The notes beneath the pieces are model-generated. The model searched no databases and was not told where the DNA came from. It saw only the letters and a program-made list of their open reading frames with translations. This document shows positions 45,880 to 56,592 of a DNA stretch of 64,000 nt, one piece after another. Made by a program: the position numbers and the translations under genes. The DNA lies in assembly GCA_958450325.1 (NCBI GenBank), contig OY288242.1:71835562-71899561 (forward strand), given 5' to 3'. The DNA comes from Agrostemma githago (Eukaryota; Streptophyta; Magnoliopsida; Caryophyllales; Caryophyllaceae). How positions within the stretch are numbered: position 1 is the stretch's first letter; the number at the start of each line of letters is the position of its first letter.

Positions 45880-46395
45880 CCAGCCATAAGCAGAGGGTCA
45901 TACCTGTCCTGCCGATGATAGCTCCGCGGGGAGTCAGACTTGTTGCATAAGTCCTAGGCGTGCCTATATGTGGGCCCATCCTGTACCATTTCGGGGAGAA
46001 TGCCGTCTCGGGCGTTCCGCTGGGGAAATATGTGAGTCGTACGGGCTTGCTTTTGAAGCCTTGAGTCGTGCCTGACCTGATGATGATGCTCCGTGGGGAG
46101 TAAAACTTGCCTTTTGGGACGTAGGTGTACCCGTATGCCGACACATCGCGTCTTGGATGTAGCATACCGGGGAAGGTTGTCTCCGTTGGGGAATAAAACT
46201 TGTGCTGGGAGGTGTAGGAGTACCCGTATGCTGATACATCACATTTTGGATGTAGCGTTCCAGGAGAACACCGACTCACGCTGGGGAGCAAAGTAGCTGC
46301 GCGGGGACTTGCTTCTGAAGTCTTGGGGTGTACCTGCATGCTGACACATCATATATTGCATGTAACACATAGGCAAAACACCGACTTGTGCTGGG
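45880..46395. repeat. Diverged tandem repeat upstream of the antisense PMD gene
   Basis: About four to five units of roughly 95-120 bp each start with a GCTSSGKGGGGAGT-like word. Each continues with ACTTG, GTAGGnGTACCCGTATGC, TGACACATC and TGGATGTAGC words. The array lies between the 3' LTR and the TATA box of the antisense gene. Confidence 0.65.
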
Positions 46396-46571
46396 GAAAA
46401 TGTACGGGATTTTGAAAAAAAGTTGGAATTCTCGAAAAAGCGATTTTTTAGAAAGAATTTAGGAAAGCTCAGGATAACTAGATTCCTATTCTGGGTTGAA
46501 GTCAGGCCTGCGCATGTTGGGGCCCAATTTGCTGAGGAGGCAGGGTTAGTCAGGTTACTGCCAGGCTTCCA

Positions 46572-46581
46572 TATTATAAAT
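46572..46581 (+). promoter_or_regulatory. TATA box of the antisense PMD gene
   Basis: TTATAAATAC about 100 bp before the ATG at 46676, followed by a pyrimidine-rich leader. It gives the antisense gene a promoter separate from the LTR. Confidence 0.65.
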
Positions 46582-46675
46582 ACAGGTTTCCTGCTTCAGC
46601 TTTCTGCACCTCAAATCAAAACCCTTCTCTTCTCTAAAAAATCTCTCAGTCTTTTTAAGAAATCAAGTTCCTGCC

Positions 46676-48613
46676 ATGGGTATCGAGCATCTCACTTCAA
46701 TGCTTTTTGCCTGGTCCCAATACTTTCGGGATGATGACAGGATTCAGCTGACCCAAATGGGGATTACCAGCCTATTTCCTCTTAGGCGTCTGGTGCCTGA
46801 TGTGCATTTTCTGGACGCTTGTTTGGCGCTTTGGGACATTACCCATCACGTCTTCGCGTTCCCGCGGGGAGAGATATGCCCTCTTCCCGAGGAGATCGCA
46901 GCCATTGGCGGTTGGAGCCCTGTTGCTCGCCCTGCCATTCCTCCGTTCTACCCGGACCCGAGGAGGAGACTGAGGGAATTCTTGGGTCTGTCTCATGCTG
47001 AGACAGATCGAATGGTGCGGGGGGATACTGTCTCCCTTTTTGACTTGGCTGACAAGTTCATGAATAGCCAGGATGTAAGGGCTACGCCTTCTCACCGGCG
47101 TAGGGCCTTCGCGTTTTGCATGCTGCATCGCTACGTCTTCGAGGGGTTGATGGATGCTGACTCGTGCGTGGGCCAGATTAGGCTGATCGGAGTGGTTGAC
47201 CAGATGGAGACTGGTCACAGCCCTGCTTGGCTAGTCACGGGAGAACTCATCATGGGTCTGGATGCTAGGCGACTTGACCCGACCCGGCAACTGACGGGGA
47301 GTATCCTTATTCTGCAGGTAAACGTCTTTCGATTTTTTCAATTTTGCTTCGCGCGATTTTTTGTTTCGCGGCTTCTTGAAGTCCGTAAGTCACTCGATCG
47401 AGTGGACCTACCACTCGATCGAGTGGCGTCTGTTAAGTGCTTCTGCCGGCCTGTGAAGGGCTTACTCGATCGAGTCAGAGGGTGTACTCGATCGAGTGTC
47501 ATACCTGATAGGCTTCTGTTTGTTCTAGCGAGTCTTACTCGATCGAGTCAGAGGGTGTACTCGGTCGAGTGCCATACCTGACGAGCTTCTGGTTATCTTA
47601 GAGAGCCTCACTCGATCGAGTCAGAGGGTGTACTCGATCGAGTGGGCTGTAGCGAACCATTCCGTTACTCATGAGTTGCGTGTACACGTTTGCAGGTTTG
47701 GTTGTCGGAGCGCTTGTCGATCATAGAGCCTCCTCCGAGCGTTCCAAACTACCGTAACAACCAACTCAGTTCCAGGGGGCGCAAGATAAGTTCGAATCAC
47801 CATATAAATCGAGCTTACTGGGATGAGGAATTGGTGTTCCATGGTGGCCCGTTAATTAGGTGGACGGTTGCTTGGTGGTTCCTTTCCAAGCTGACGGGAT
47901 TGGCCAAGAGGGACCAAGCTCGTTATCTCGTGATCCTGTCCCTTGACTGGACAGTTCACATCTACCCGGACCGCATTCTGAGGCAGTTCGGTTCGTCTCA
48001 GCGCATTCCTGAGACTGAAGCCATTATTAGCGTCCCGCTCCAACTGACGGACGCTATGTGCGACACCTGGCTGCAGAGGTGGTTCACCCGTCCTACATGG
48101 ACTATTCCCAACCCTTGCCAATCTGCTTGGGTTTCTCGGGCCTACGAGAAATGGACTTCTGAGGAGTCCGAGGAGGCTCGCAAAGCTCTGAAGGTCGATG
48201 AGGCCTTCGAACTGGTCCGTCGGGAGACGGTAAAGGACAATAGGGGATTCTTTGATGAGGGAGAGACCCCTGCTACCTTAGTCCGATTGGAGTCGGGTCT
48301 TAAGTCACATACTAAGACTCGAGCTAAAGATGCCGGTGCTAGTGGCACGCGGGGGCGGCAAAGCCCCCAGACTGACTTGGAGCGGCGACTTGGGCCAAGG
48401 CTGGCGGCCCGGGACCGACTAGGTCCGCGTGACCGGCTCCCCAAGCCCGTAAGGGCCCGACTTGGGCCAATCGAGGTGGATGAGGACTCAAGTTCCAAGA
48501 AACGAGTCCGAGCTAAAGAGGTTCCTGTGGTGATTCGGGAACGCTCTCCTCCGCGTCGTCGTCAGTGGACGGCCAAGGAGGCCAAGGACAAGGGGAAGGG
48601 CAAGATGCCCTAA
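46676..48613 (+). CDS. Plant mobile domain (PMD, aminotransferase-like) protein carried antisense in element B
   Basis: Two exons, 46676-47317 and 47696-48613 (donor CAG|GTAAAC, acceptor TTTGCAG), are in phase 0 and give 519 residues without stops. Exon 1 has ITSLFPLRRLVPDVHFLDA, WDITHHVFAFPRGEICPLPE and EEIAAIGGW. Exon 2 begins VWLSERLSIIEPP and has the block TVHIYPDRILRQFGSSQRIP. These are hallmarks of the plant mobile domain, known from MAIN/MAIL proteins and from genes inside plant transposons. The C-terminal 150 residues are basic and disordered (RLGPRLAARDRLGPRDRLP, SPPRRRQW, KDKGKGKMP), which may serve nuclear targeting or nucleic-acid binding. Its role in the element is unknown. It reads opposite to gag-pol and lies between pol and the 3' LTR. 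Confidence 0.85.
47318..47695 (+). repeat. Intron of the PMD gene with paired palindromes in 73-bp units
   Basis: Eight palindromes of the ACTCGATCGAGT type occur as pairs at 47392/47413, 47464/47486, 47537/47559 and 47610/47632. The last three pairs sit in tandem units with a period of exactly 73 bp. The same motif, also in pairs, fills the LTRs. Confidence 0.9.
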
Positions 48614-49011
48614 ATACCGAGTCCTTAGTTTTTATTATTTAAATATTATTATTATTTTTTGTCGTGTGCTTTTTTTGTAGTTTTCTTTTTGAATTCCTGC
48701 ACTTGTAATTTTCCCAAGCTTTTGGGATTTTTTTTTTTTGTGATAAATAAAAGGAAGTTTATTATTAAAACCGTTCCTGTCTTTTCTCGATTGCATTGGT
48801 TGTGCCCTTTTGAGGGGCTGCCTACGTATCCGCGATTAGCAGAATCAAACCAAACGTAGTTCAGGCTTAGGAAACTTGCAATCTCGAATTACACCAAGAC
48901 TATTGGTTCAAGATGTTTTGCGACAGTAGAATAAATAATTCTAGCTCATTGACTTGCTTTTTTGTAAAATAAATGGTTTTGATAAAAATTGCTAATGACA
49001 TTGAGAATTGG
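48614..49011. other. Region between PMD gene stop and pol 3' end
   Basis: It holds T-rich sequence and AATAAA at about 48745, a likely poly(A) signal for the PMD transcript. The two coding regions converge here. Confidence 0.5.
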
Positions 49012-49131
49012 CTAAGGGTAGTAACGCTTCAGCTGGTCCAGGTTGGTTGGGTTGACAAACTCATTCCCGTCCAGGTCCGTCAGCATTACTGCTCCCCCTG
49101 ATAGGATTTTCTTCACCAGATATGGCCCAGC

Positions 49132-52100
49132 TCAGTTGGGTTTGAATTTTCCCCTTGGGTCCACTGGTAGTAAAGCTCGAATAGACTTAAGGACTAGATC
49201 CCCTTCTTTAATGTTTCTGGGCCTTACTCGCTTGTTGAAGGCCCGTTGGATCCGTTTTTGGTAAATTTGAATGTTGTTGAGAGCGCGGGACCGTCGTTCG
49301 TCAAGTAGAACTAACGAATCGTATCGTGCTCGAACCCAGTCAGCTTCGGGTACTTGACTTTCTAGCAGAATTCTGAGGGACGGTACCTCCAACTCGACGG
49401 GCTGGACAGCTTCCATCCCATAGGTTAGGTAATATGGCGTTGCTCCGGTTGCGGTGCGAATTGACGTCCGGTACCCCCATAGGGCAAAAGGTATTTTGTC
49501 GGGCCAGTCCCGATAATTATCAGCCATCTTTTTGAGTATGGTGACAATCGTTTTATTGGCTGCCTCTACCGCTCCATTGGTTTGGGGACGGTAGGGCGAG
49601 GATGTGTGCCTTTGAATTTTATATTTGGCCAGCAGGGCCGCGGTCTCAGCTTGGAAATGGGTTCCATGATCACTGATAAACTCATGCGGGATTCCATACC
49701 GGCATATTATCTTGTTCTGGATAAATTTGGCAACATGTTTAGCATTGAGGATGCGATATGATTCAGCTTCGACCCATTTGGTGAAATAGTCGATAGCCAC
49801 CAAAATGAAGCAGTGTCCACCCGTACCGGAGGGATTTACTTTCCCGATTATGTCGATACCCCAGGTTGAGAACGGCCAAGGTGACGTCATGGTATAGAGC
49901 AGAGATGGCGGCATATGCTGCACATTGCCAAAGATTTGACAGTTATGGCAGTGTTTGACATATACCTGGCAGTCGGCCTCCATGGTGTTCCAGTAATACC
50001 CGAGCCTCATGATTTTTCGGGCCAACATGTGAGCATTCATGTGTGGACCGTTTTCGCCATCATGTACTTCGGCCATTACCTTCTCGGCCTTATATTTGTC
50101 AATACAAAGGAGAAGAGCCCCCTGTGCCGTCTTCTTGTACAGTTGCCCGTCATCAGTACGGATGAACTGGGTGGCTAGCCTCCGTAAGGCTTTCTTGGCT
50201 CGGCTTTCCGTCCCGGGGGGATACTCTCCGTTGGTCAGGTATGTTAACACGGCTTGGTACCATGGTTCGGGATCGGTTATCTCGATGTCTTCAATGTCAT
50301 AGACGTATGCCGGCTCGGATCGTCTTTCGACGCAAATTGGCATACTGGTCACATGGTCGGGAATGTTCAGTAAAGATGCTAGTTTTGAGAGTGCATCTGC
50401 AAACTGATTTTCTTCCCGAGGCAGGTATATGTATTCTACCTTTTGGAATTGCTTCTCGAGATCCCTTACTCGTGCCTGGTAGGCCACGAGATTGGCATTC
50501 CGAGTCTTCCATTTTTGAAGTGCTTGGTTAATGACCAAGGATGAGTCGCCATGTACCCGGAGATTTGTGATCCCTAGGTTGGCGGCGGCTTGTAGCCCAT
50601 GAATGCATGCTTCGTATTCTGCGGCATTGTTAGTGACGTCAAAGTCCAGTTTGATGGAGACGGGAGTATGCTCCCCTCTTGGTGATATTAGGAGGATCCC
50701 GACTCCGAACCCTCGAAAATTAGATGCTCCGTCGAAGTATAAATCCCATGTTTCGGCATCGGTATGGAAGATATCTTCGTCTGGGAAGGACCAGGTATCG
50801 GTGTGTCCTTCCTCGGTTACCGGGCTGTCGGCGAGGAATTCAGCTACTATTCGCCCCTTAATAGCTTTTAAAGGTACAAATTTTAGGTCGAACTCTGCCA
50901 ACATTAGAGTCCATCTTGAAATCCGGCCGTTAAGGATAGGTTTTTCAAAGAGGTACTTGATCGGGTCCATCTTGGATAGCACATGGACCTCATAGCTGAG
51001 CATATAATGTCGGAGCTTCTTAGTGGCCCAGACTAGAGCCAAACACGTCTTTTCGAGCATGGTATATTTGCACTCATACTCTAAAAACTTCTTACTGATG
51101 TAGTAGATGGCTCGTTCTTCGGAGTCAACTGTCTGAGCCAGCATAGCCCCCATGGCTGTCTCGGTCGTTGTTAGGTATAACGACAGAGGCAAACCGGGTT
51201 GAGGTGGCATCAAAACTGGCGGAGCAGACAAAATTTCCTTGATTTTGTCGAAAGCAGCTTGGCATTTGTCATCCCATAGTACCCGTTCCCCTATTTTCAG
51301 TTTCTTGAAAATTGGTTCACATACCATGGTTAGCTTGGAAATGAATCGACTAATATACTGGACTTTCCCGAGAAATCCCCTTATTTCTTTTTCGGTTTTA
51401 GGAGCTTGCATCTCGGTAATGGCTTTGATTTTAGCTGGGTCGACTTCGATACCTCGTTGGCTAACGATATGACCCAGTAATTTGCCTGACGTTACTCCAA
51501 AACTGCATTTCTGAGGGTTTAGCCTCATGTTGTATTTGCGCAGTCGGGTGAAGAATTTTCTTAGGGCGGTGATGTGACCGTCCCGTTCTTTGGATTTGAC
51601 GATCATGTCGTCTACATAGACCTCTACCTCTTTATGCATCATGTCGTGTAGTAAAGTGGTAGCGGTCCTTTGGTATGTGGCCCCGGCATTAATGAGACCA
51701 AATGGCATGACGGTGTAGCAGTAAGTACCCCAAGGTGTAGTGAAGGTAGTCTTACTCATGTCTTCTTCCGCCATCTTGATTTGATTATACCCGGCATACC
51801 CGTCCATGAATGACAGAAGGGCATGATCGGCCGTGTTATCCACCAGTATGTCGATGTGTGGTAACGGAAAATCATCCTTCGGGCTTGCTTTGTTAAGATC
51901 CCGAAAGTCTACGCATACCCGCACCTTACCGTCCTTTTTAGGAACCGGCACGATGTTTGCAACCCAGTCCGGATATTCGGACACTTGTATGAAGCCGGCT
52001 TTGAATTGTTTGTCGACTTCTTCTTTTACTTTGAGAGACCACTCGGGCCTCATTCGACGAAGCTTCTGTTTGACCGGTTTGCACCCATCTTTGATAGGTA

Positions 52101-55100
52101 TGTGGTGCTCGGCTATTTCCCGGTCTATCCCCGGCATGTCCTTGTAGGACCACGCGAAGACATCTTTGAACTCTTGAAGGAGGTTTATGAACTGTTGTTT
52201 CTCCTCGGGATCTAAGGATAACCCTATCTTAAGCATCTGAGGCTCTAAGGTTGTTCCCATGTTTATGGATTCGGTTTCTTCAATTACCGGATTCCGGGAT
52301 TCCCTTTGCTCTAGTTGCTCGATCAGATGTGGAGGTAGGGGTACCTGTTCGTCGGATTTCTCAATGTCATAGCATAAATCATTTTTGAAAGCAGGATTTA
52401 AAAGAGACAAGTCGTAAGCAGAACGGTTGTTATTATTGATTGAAAATTTAGAAAACAGCTCAAAGAGAGCAGCCATCTGATCATTGGTCAGAGGCGGAAT
52501 TGGTAAAGCACCCGGGACAGACCCCGAAGTGCCAGCAGCAGGAATGATAGAAGGGAGGGGGGTTACAGGAGTGACTCTAGCACCGACTTCTCTAGACTCG
52601 ACCTCAGACTCTGACTCAGACTCCGACTCAGACTCGGACTCAGACTCAGGCATGTCTCCCTCTCCGGCGACCAGCTTGTAGATCCTTCCTTGACTGTCAG
52701 TCCACTTGACAGTTTTCCTCCAGGCCCTTTTTCCCGTCTCGGAGCCAGCATCCGAGATCAGCTTGGTCGGGTCAAACCTGTTGCTGCGGAGAATCAGGTT
52801 GACCAGGTCTTCCTTTGGAGTTGGGGCTACGATGTCCTCCCCGAAAAGTAGCCCTAGCACGGGCTCGGCATCGTCCGCTCCGTCGGACTGGGTGAGGGTG
52901 AACACCTCGTCTGGGATGTAGTTGCAATCCCGGGCCAAGTGGGTCCCGAGGTGCGTTGCATTGGGCTGGTATAGTCCAACCTGGACAGCCCCGAATACGG
53001 GTGTGACAAAGTAGTCAGACAACCGTGGGCTATAAGGGCTCAAGTAGATACCCTTCATGATGTTGCAGGCCTTTTCAATTCCTGCTCGGACAACGTTGTC
53101 CGGAGTAAGGGCGTAGCCAAGGCCGAAGTGGGAGTCTTCGTCCTTAAGGACCTCGATTATCTTCCCAGCTGGCAGGTCGGGTCGAGAGGTAGCCCCCGGA
53201 AGGTACCCTAGGTTCTGGAGCATCGTGTCAATGCTCGTGGTGAAGTAAGGCCTGAAAAGGTACTCTTCCTTAATCATCCCCACAAAGTCGAACCCCCAGA
53301 GGTCCGTGCGGCCCGTGGCGTTACAGCTAGCCACGGTCATTGGGGTCGCCTCTAGAGTAATAATACCGTCGAGCAGAGGCATCTTGATCTTGCGGTGGAG
53401 GGTGGAGGATACAGCTTTCACCGCGTGAATCCACGGCCTTCCTAGGAGCAGGTTGAATGAGGAGGTGACATCAATCACCTGGAATTCAAGCTCCTTTTCT
53501 ATTGGGCCCGTGATGATGGTAAGTTTTATGGCCCCAGCTACCGACTTTGGGCTCCCATCAAAGGCTTGGATGGTTTGAGCAGTCGGGATATAGTCAGCCT
53601 CGGTAATGCCGAGGGCTTTGGCGGTCCTTAGAGGAAGGACATTCACGGCCGACCCGTCATCAACTAGGGTCATCGGGAGGTACTTCCCCCGGCAAATCAC
53701 CGTGATGTAAAGGGCTAGGTTGTGGGAGGTCCCGAATGGCGGTAGATCGGCTTCGGAAAATGTGATCATTGGGCCTCCTACTTTGGTCTTACCCTTTAGG
53801 TGGGGTAGAACCGTGGCTACCATTTCAGCGGGGGTAGCCAGAGAGTCGATCTTGACTTGATCGAGAGCCTTTGTAAGTGCCTCTCGATGTTCTTGAGAGC
53901 TAACAAGGAGTTGCCATATAGTGAGGTCAACTCGGGTTCTCTTCAATTGTCTCACGACGGCTGTTTCAGCGGTCGGCTCTTCAGGGGCGACTTCCATCCC
54001 GAGTGGATCGGTGATGGTTGTCGGGGTAGGGGTGTCCCTAGTGCTTGTAGCTAAATAGGGGCGACCAAGGTTGTTGCTGGCTAGGACTCGAGTTTTGACC
54101 TCTCGAATCTGTTCAAGGGTGATGGGAACGGCTTCCCCTTTAGCGAGGTAGATATCATCTTCGTCGTCAAACCAGATCCCGTTCACTTGCGGGACGTAGG
54201 GGGAGATAAGGTGAGAGCAGTCGATCACCTCCCCGGCAAAGATGGCATGGGAGCTGAAAGGGTTCTCCTTGTTGCTGGGCTTATCACCGGGTAGCGGGAT
54301 TTTTCCGCTTTCAATCAGGTCCTGGATCAAGTGTTTTAGCTTCCAACACTTCTCGGTATCGTGCCCATTGCCCCGGTGGTATTGGCAATAGGCCTGGGCA
54401 TTGTAGTTCTTGGAGCGTCGCTCGACCGGAACTTCAGGAGTTGGGCCTATCGGTTGGATTAGGCCTTTTGAGGATAGCCTTTGTAAGGCATAAGTATAGG
54501 TAGTACCTATATCAGTGAAGACCCGAGGTGGGGTGTTCTTCTTGGACGGGGCATCTAGTAGATTGACCGCGTCAAAAATGCTGCGGGTTGCAGCCTGGGG
54601 CTTAGTGGTGGATGAAGAGGCCCCTTGGTATCCTTTGCTAGTAGCCTTGGTGAGGCTTTCTAGTCTTAGGTCATCTTCGATCCTCATACCCATTTCAGTA
54701 AGGGTGGTGAAATTGGGTATGACTGCGTACCGGAGGTGAACCCGGTAGGAAGGGAGGAGGTTCTTGACAAAAGCCTCCACTAGGGTCTTCTCGTTGGGCT
54801 TATCGACCAACTTCACGCTCTCGGCCCTCCAGCGTTGAAGGTATTTAGTGAAACCTTCTTTTGGCTCTTGGGCCATGACCTCCAGAGATCGCATTGTGGT
54901 TTGGATCTCGGTGTTGTCAGCATAGTTCCGAGCGAACTCGGTAGCCACATCATCCCATGTAGGGTATTTTTTCGGGTCTAGCCTATAGTACCAGGCCCGT
55001 GGGTGCTTCTCAAGGGATGCAGCAAAAAGGTTTTTGAACATGGATGAGTCCACTCCCTTGATGGCCATGAATTCCTTGAAGGCCCGTACGTGTAGTAACG

Positions 55101-55428
55101 GGTCCTCAGTTCCCTCGAACATGGGCAAGCCTGTGAGGTTCAGGTTTGCGGGCAGCTTGTCACTCACCGTGGAGTACTCTCGGCTATTCTCCCGGTGGAT
55201 ATTGTTACTCCCAGTCAAATGGACTTGTTCTTCTAGCCGGCGCACTGCGCTGACCAGTTCAGTTATGGGCCCAGTAGTCCCGACATTAGGGGTCCCTTGC
55301 TCCACCGTAGCTAGGAGAGCAACAATGGCCACCTGGCCGACCCTCATTTCGGTCAGTTGGGCCTCGATGTCGGTCTGCTTCGCGACCATGGCGTCTAAAG
55401 CAGTTTGCAGACTGTTCAAAGTAGCCAT
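49132..55428 (-). CDS. Element B Gag-Pol polyprotein (2098 residues, early stop near C-terminus)
   Basis: One continuous frame from ATG at 55428. In order: Gag (1-340), CCHC-like knuckle Cys348-Cys361, protease DDGSA (590-594), acidic ES repeat (928-941), and RT (about 1130-1330) with YVDD at 1271-1274. Next come the first RNase H (about 1390-1510), a second archaeal-type RNase H with D1566, E1604, D1628 and D1678, and integrase with a zinc-binding H1789/H1796-C1827/C1830 and catalytic D1859, D1920, E1955. The frame ends with TGA at 49132-49134, after GKFKPN, where relatives have Trp. The same frame continues past it with AGPYLVKKILSGG and ends at TAG 49012-49014. The integrase therefore lacks the last 39 residues including the GPY/F motif. 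All other parts look intact. Confidence 0.95.
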   Translation of the reverse strand: MATLNSLQTALDAMVAKQTDIEAQLTEMRVGQVAIVALLATVEQGTPNVGTTGPITELVSAVRRLEEQVHLTGSNNIHRENSREYSTVSDKLPANLNLTGLPMFEGTEDPLLHVRAFKEFMAIKGVDSSMFKNLFAASLEKHPRAWYYRLDPKKYPTWDDVATEFARNYADNTEIQTTMRSLEVMAQEPKEGFTKYLQRWRAESVKLVDKPNEKTLVEAFVKNLLPSYRVHLRYAVIPNFTTLTEMGMRIEDDLRLESLTKATSKGYQGASSSTTKPQAATRSIFDAVNLLDAPSKKNTPPRVFTDIGTTYTYALQRLSSKGLIQPIGPTPEVPVERRSKNYNAQAYCQYHRGNGHDTEKCWKLKHLIQDLIESGKIPLPGDKPSNKENPFSSHAIFAGEVIDCSHLISPYVPQVNGIWFDDEDDIYLAKGEAVPITLEQIREVKTRVLASNNLGRPYLATSTRDTPTPTTITDPLGMEVAPEEPTAETAVVRQLKRTRVDLTIWQLLVSSQEHREALTKALDQVKIDSLATPAEMVATVLPHLKGKTKVGGPMITFSEADLPPFGTSHNLALYITVICRGKYLPMTLVDDGSAVNVLPLRTAKALGITEADYIPTAQTIQAFDGSPKSVAGAIKLTIITGPIEKELEFQVIDVTSSFNLLLGRPWIHAVKAVSSTLHRKIKMPLLDGIITLEATPMTVASCNATGRTDLWGFDFVGMIKEEYLFRPYFTTSIDTMLQNLGYLPGATSRPDLPAGKIIEVLKDEDSHFGLGYALTPDNVVRAGIEKACNIMKGIYLSPYSPRLSDYFVTPVFGAVQVGLYQPNATHLGTHLARDCNYIPDEVFTLTQSDGADDAEPVLGLLFGEDIVAPTPKEDLVNLILRSNRFDPTKLISDAGSETGKRAWRKTVKWTDSQGRIYKLVAGEGDMPESESESESESESESEVESREVGARVTPVTPLPSIIPAAGTSGSVPGALPIPPLTNDQMAALFELFSKFSINNNNRSAYDLSLLNPAFKNDLCYDIEKSDEQVPLPPHLIEQLEQRESRNPVIEETESINMGTTLEPQMLKIGLSLDPEEKQQFINLLQEFKDVFAWSYKDMPGIDREIAEHHIPIKDGCKPVKQKLRRMRPEWSLKVKEEVDKQFKAGFIQVSEYPDWVANIVPVPKKDGKVRVCVDFRDLNKASPKDDFPLPHIDILVDNTADHALLSFMDGYAGYNQIKMAEEDMSKTTFTTPWGTYCYTVMPFGLINAGATYQRTATTLLHDMMHKEVEVYVDDMIVKSKERDGHITALRKFFTRLRKYNMRLNPQKCSFGVTSGKLLGHIVSQRGIEVDPAKIKAITEMQAPKTEKEIRGFLGKVQYISRFISKLTMVCEPIFKKLKIGERVLWDDKCQAAFDKIKEILSAPPVLMPPQPGLPLSLYLTTTETAMGAMLAQTVDSEERAIYYISKKFLEYECKYTMLEKTCLALVWATKKLRHYMLSYEVHVLSKMDPIKYLFEKPILNGRISRWTLMLAEFDLKFVPLKAIKGRIVAEFLADSPVTEEGHTDTWSFPDEDIFHTDAETWDLYFDGASNFRGFGVGILLISPRGEHTPVSIKLDFDVTNNAAEYEACIHGLQAAANLGITNLRVHGDSSLVINQALQKWKTRNANLVAYQARVRDLEKQFQKVEYIYLPREENQFADALSKLASLLNIPDHVTSMPICVERRSEPAYVYDIEDIEITDPEPWYQAVLTYLTNGEYPPGTESRAKKALRRLATQFIRTDDGQLYKKTAQGALLLCIDKYKAEKVMAEVHDGENGPHMNAHMLARKIMRLGYYWNTMEADCQVYVKHCHNCQIFGNVQHMPPSLLYTMTSPWPFSTWGIDIIGKVNPSGTGGHCFILVAIDYFTKWVEAESYRILNAKHVAKFIQNKIICRYGIPHEFISDHGTHFQAETAALLAKYKIQRHTSSPYRPQTNGAVEAANKTIVTILKKMADNYRDWPDKIPFALWGYRTSIRTATGATPYYLTYGMEAVQPVELEVPSLRILLESQVPEADWVRARYDSLVLLDERRSRALNNIQIYQKRIQRAFNKRVRPRNIKEGDLVLKSIRALLPVDPRGKFKPN
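52590..52651 (-). repeat. In-frame GAGTCN hexamer repeat coding Glu-Ser
   Basis: It encodes about seven ES pairs between protease and RT. The same linker occurs in element A (402-465) and element C (62008-62055) with different unit numbers, so the tract expands and contracts while keeping frame. Confidence 0.85.
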
Positions 55429-56590
55429 CCTTCGAGCGTGTCTGGTTGCCGGTGGCCTGTCTGTAAGAACACCGCGTAATCAGAAACTGAACCCAGATCT
55501 CGGAAAAGGAAAGGAAAAGTACATCCCGAGCAACACTAGGAAAGGAGACTAGAGACTCGAGAAAGACATCTAGACGAGTGACTCGATGGGTGGTATAACT
55601 TCCTTAGGATTTTGGCTTTGTGGGCCTAGTCCTGTTCGAAGGAAGGTCCACGTGAGACTTTTCCCCAGACTTTTGACTCGAGTGTATGGACGGACTTTCC
55701 TTTGTAGGGGTATGCCCTACGCAGGTCGGTCGTGCCTTGACTGATAAGGCGGACTCGGGAAAGGGGGGAAACTCGTGATATAAGATCAGCGGAGTTTCGA
55801 CGCTATAGACCTTCGACATACTATGCAAAGACCCGACACATGGCTAGACGGTAGGTCCTATAATAAGGAAGGTTTACTAGGATAGTTGGATGTTTGAAAT
55901 TTGAATATTGAATGAGCGGAAGAAATTCCGGGAGTTTTGAAAAAAACGGAATTCCGAAAACCAAGATTAGAATTTTGAAAAAAAAATTCAGAAAATCGAG
56001 ATGGTGTTGGAAATTCACGAATTAAAATGGGAAGCATGCCGACTAGGGAAAAAGGATATTTTGAGTCAAATCAGTTGATCCTAAATTTCGGCGGCATTCC
56101 GAGTTTTGAAAATTGGATATTTTGAAAAGACGGGTCCCGAAACGGACAGCATTTCGGGTTTTTCAAAATTTGGGTGTTTTTGGAAAGATGCATTTTTTGA
56201 AATGACGGTTTTGAAAAAAGACACGGAAACCAAGTAGCACGTAGTCAAACAAGCATTATAACGACGCTTATGTATGCTTTACACTAAGTCTCGGTCAGTC
56301 ACAATAGGGTCTATACCAACAACGATCGCATTCTCACGAAACGGGACGGACTTCCTAGCCAATTTTGAACTAGAACCTGCCGTAAAACCCCGGTGAGTTC
56401 CGCCATCGAAGTCTTTAGTGCACCCATGTAGGAATGCACCGTGGTATAGTGGGACGTCGGTCACAAGTAACCGGCCCGGGCAAAATTTGGGTTATGCATG
56501 AACCATTAAACTAATGCGCACACACTAATATTCGAACGATTTCTCTTCGAGTCTCACCCTAGGAACCCCGATGCCATGTAGTACATCAGG
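55429..56590 (-). other. Element B leader between PBS and gag
   Basis: 1.16 kb, with no long frame. Two minus-strand open stretches (55604-55828 and 55821-56018) are too short and drifted to support as genes. Confidence 0.6.
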
Positions 56591-56592
56591 TA

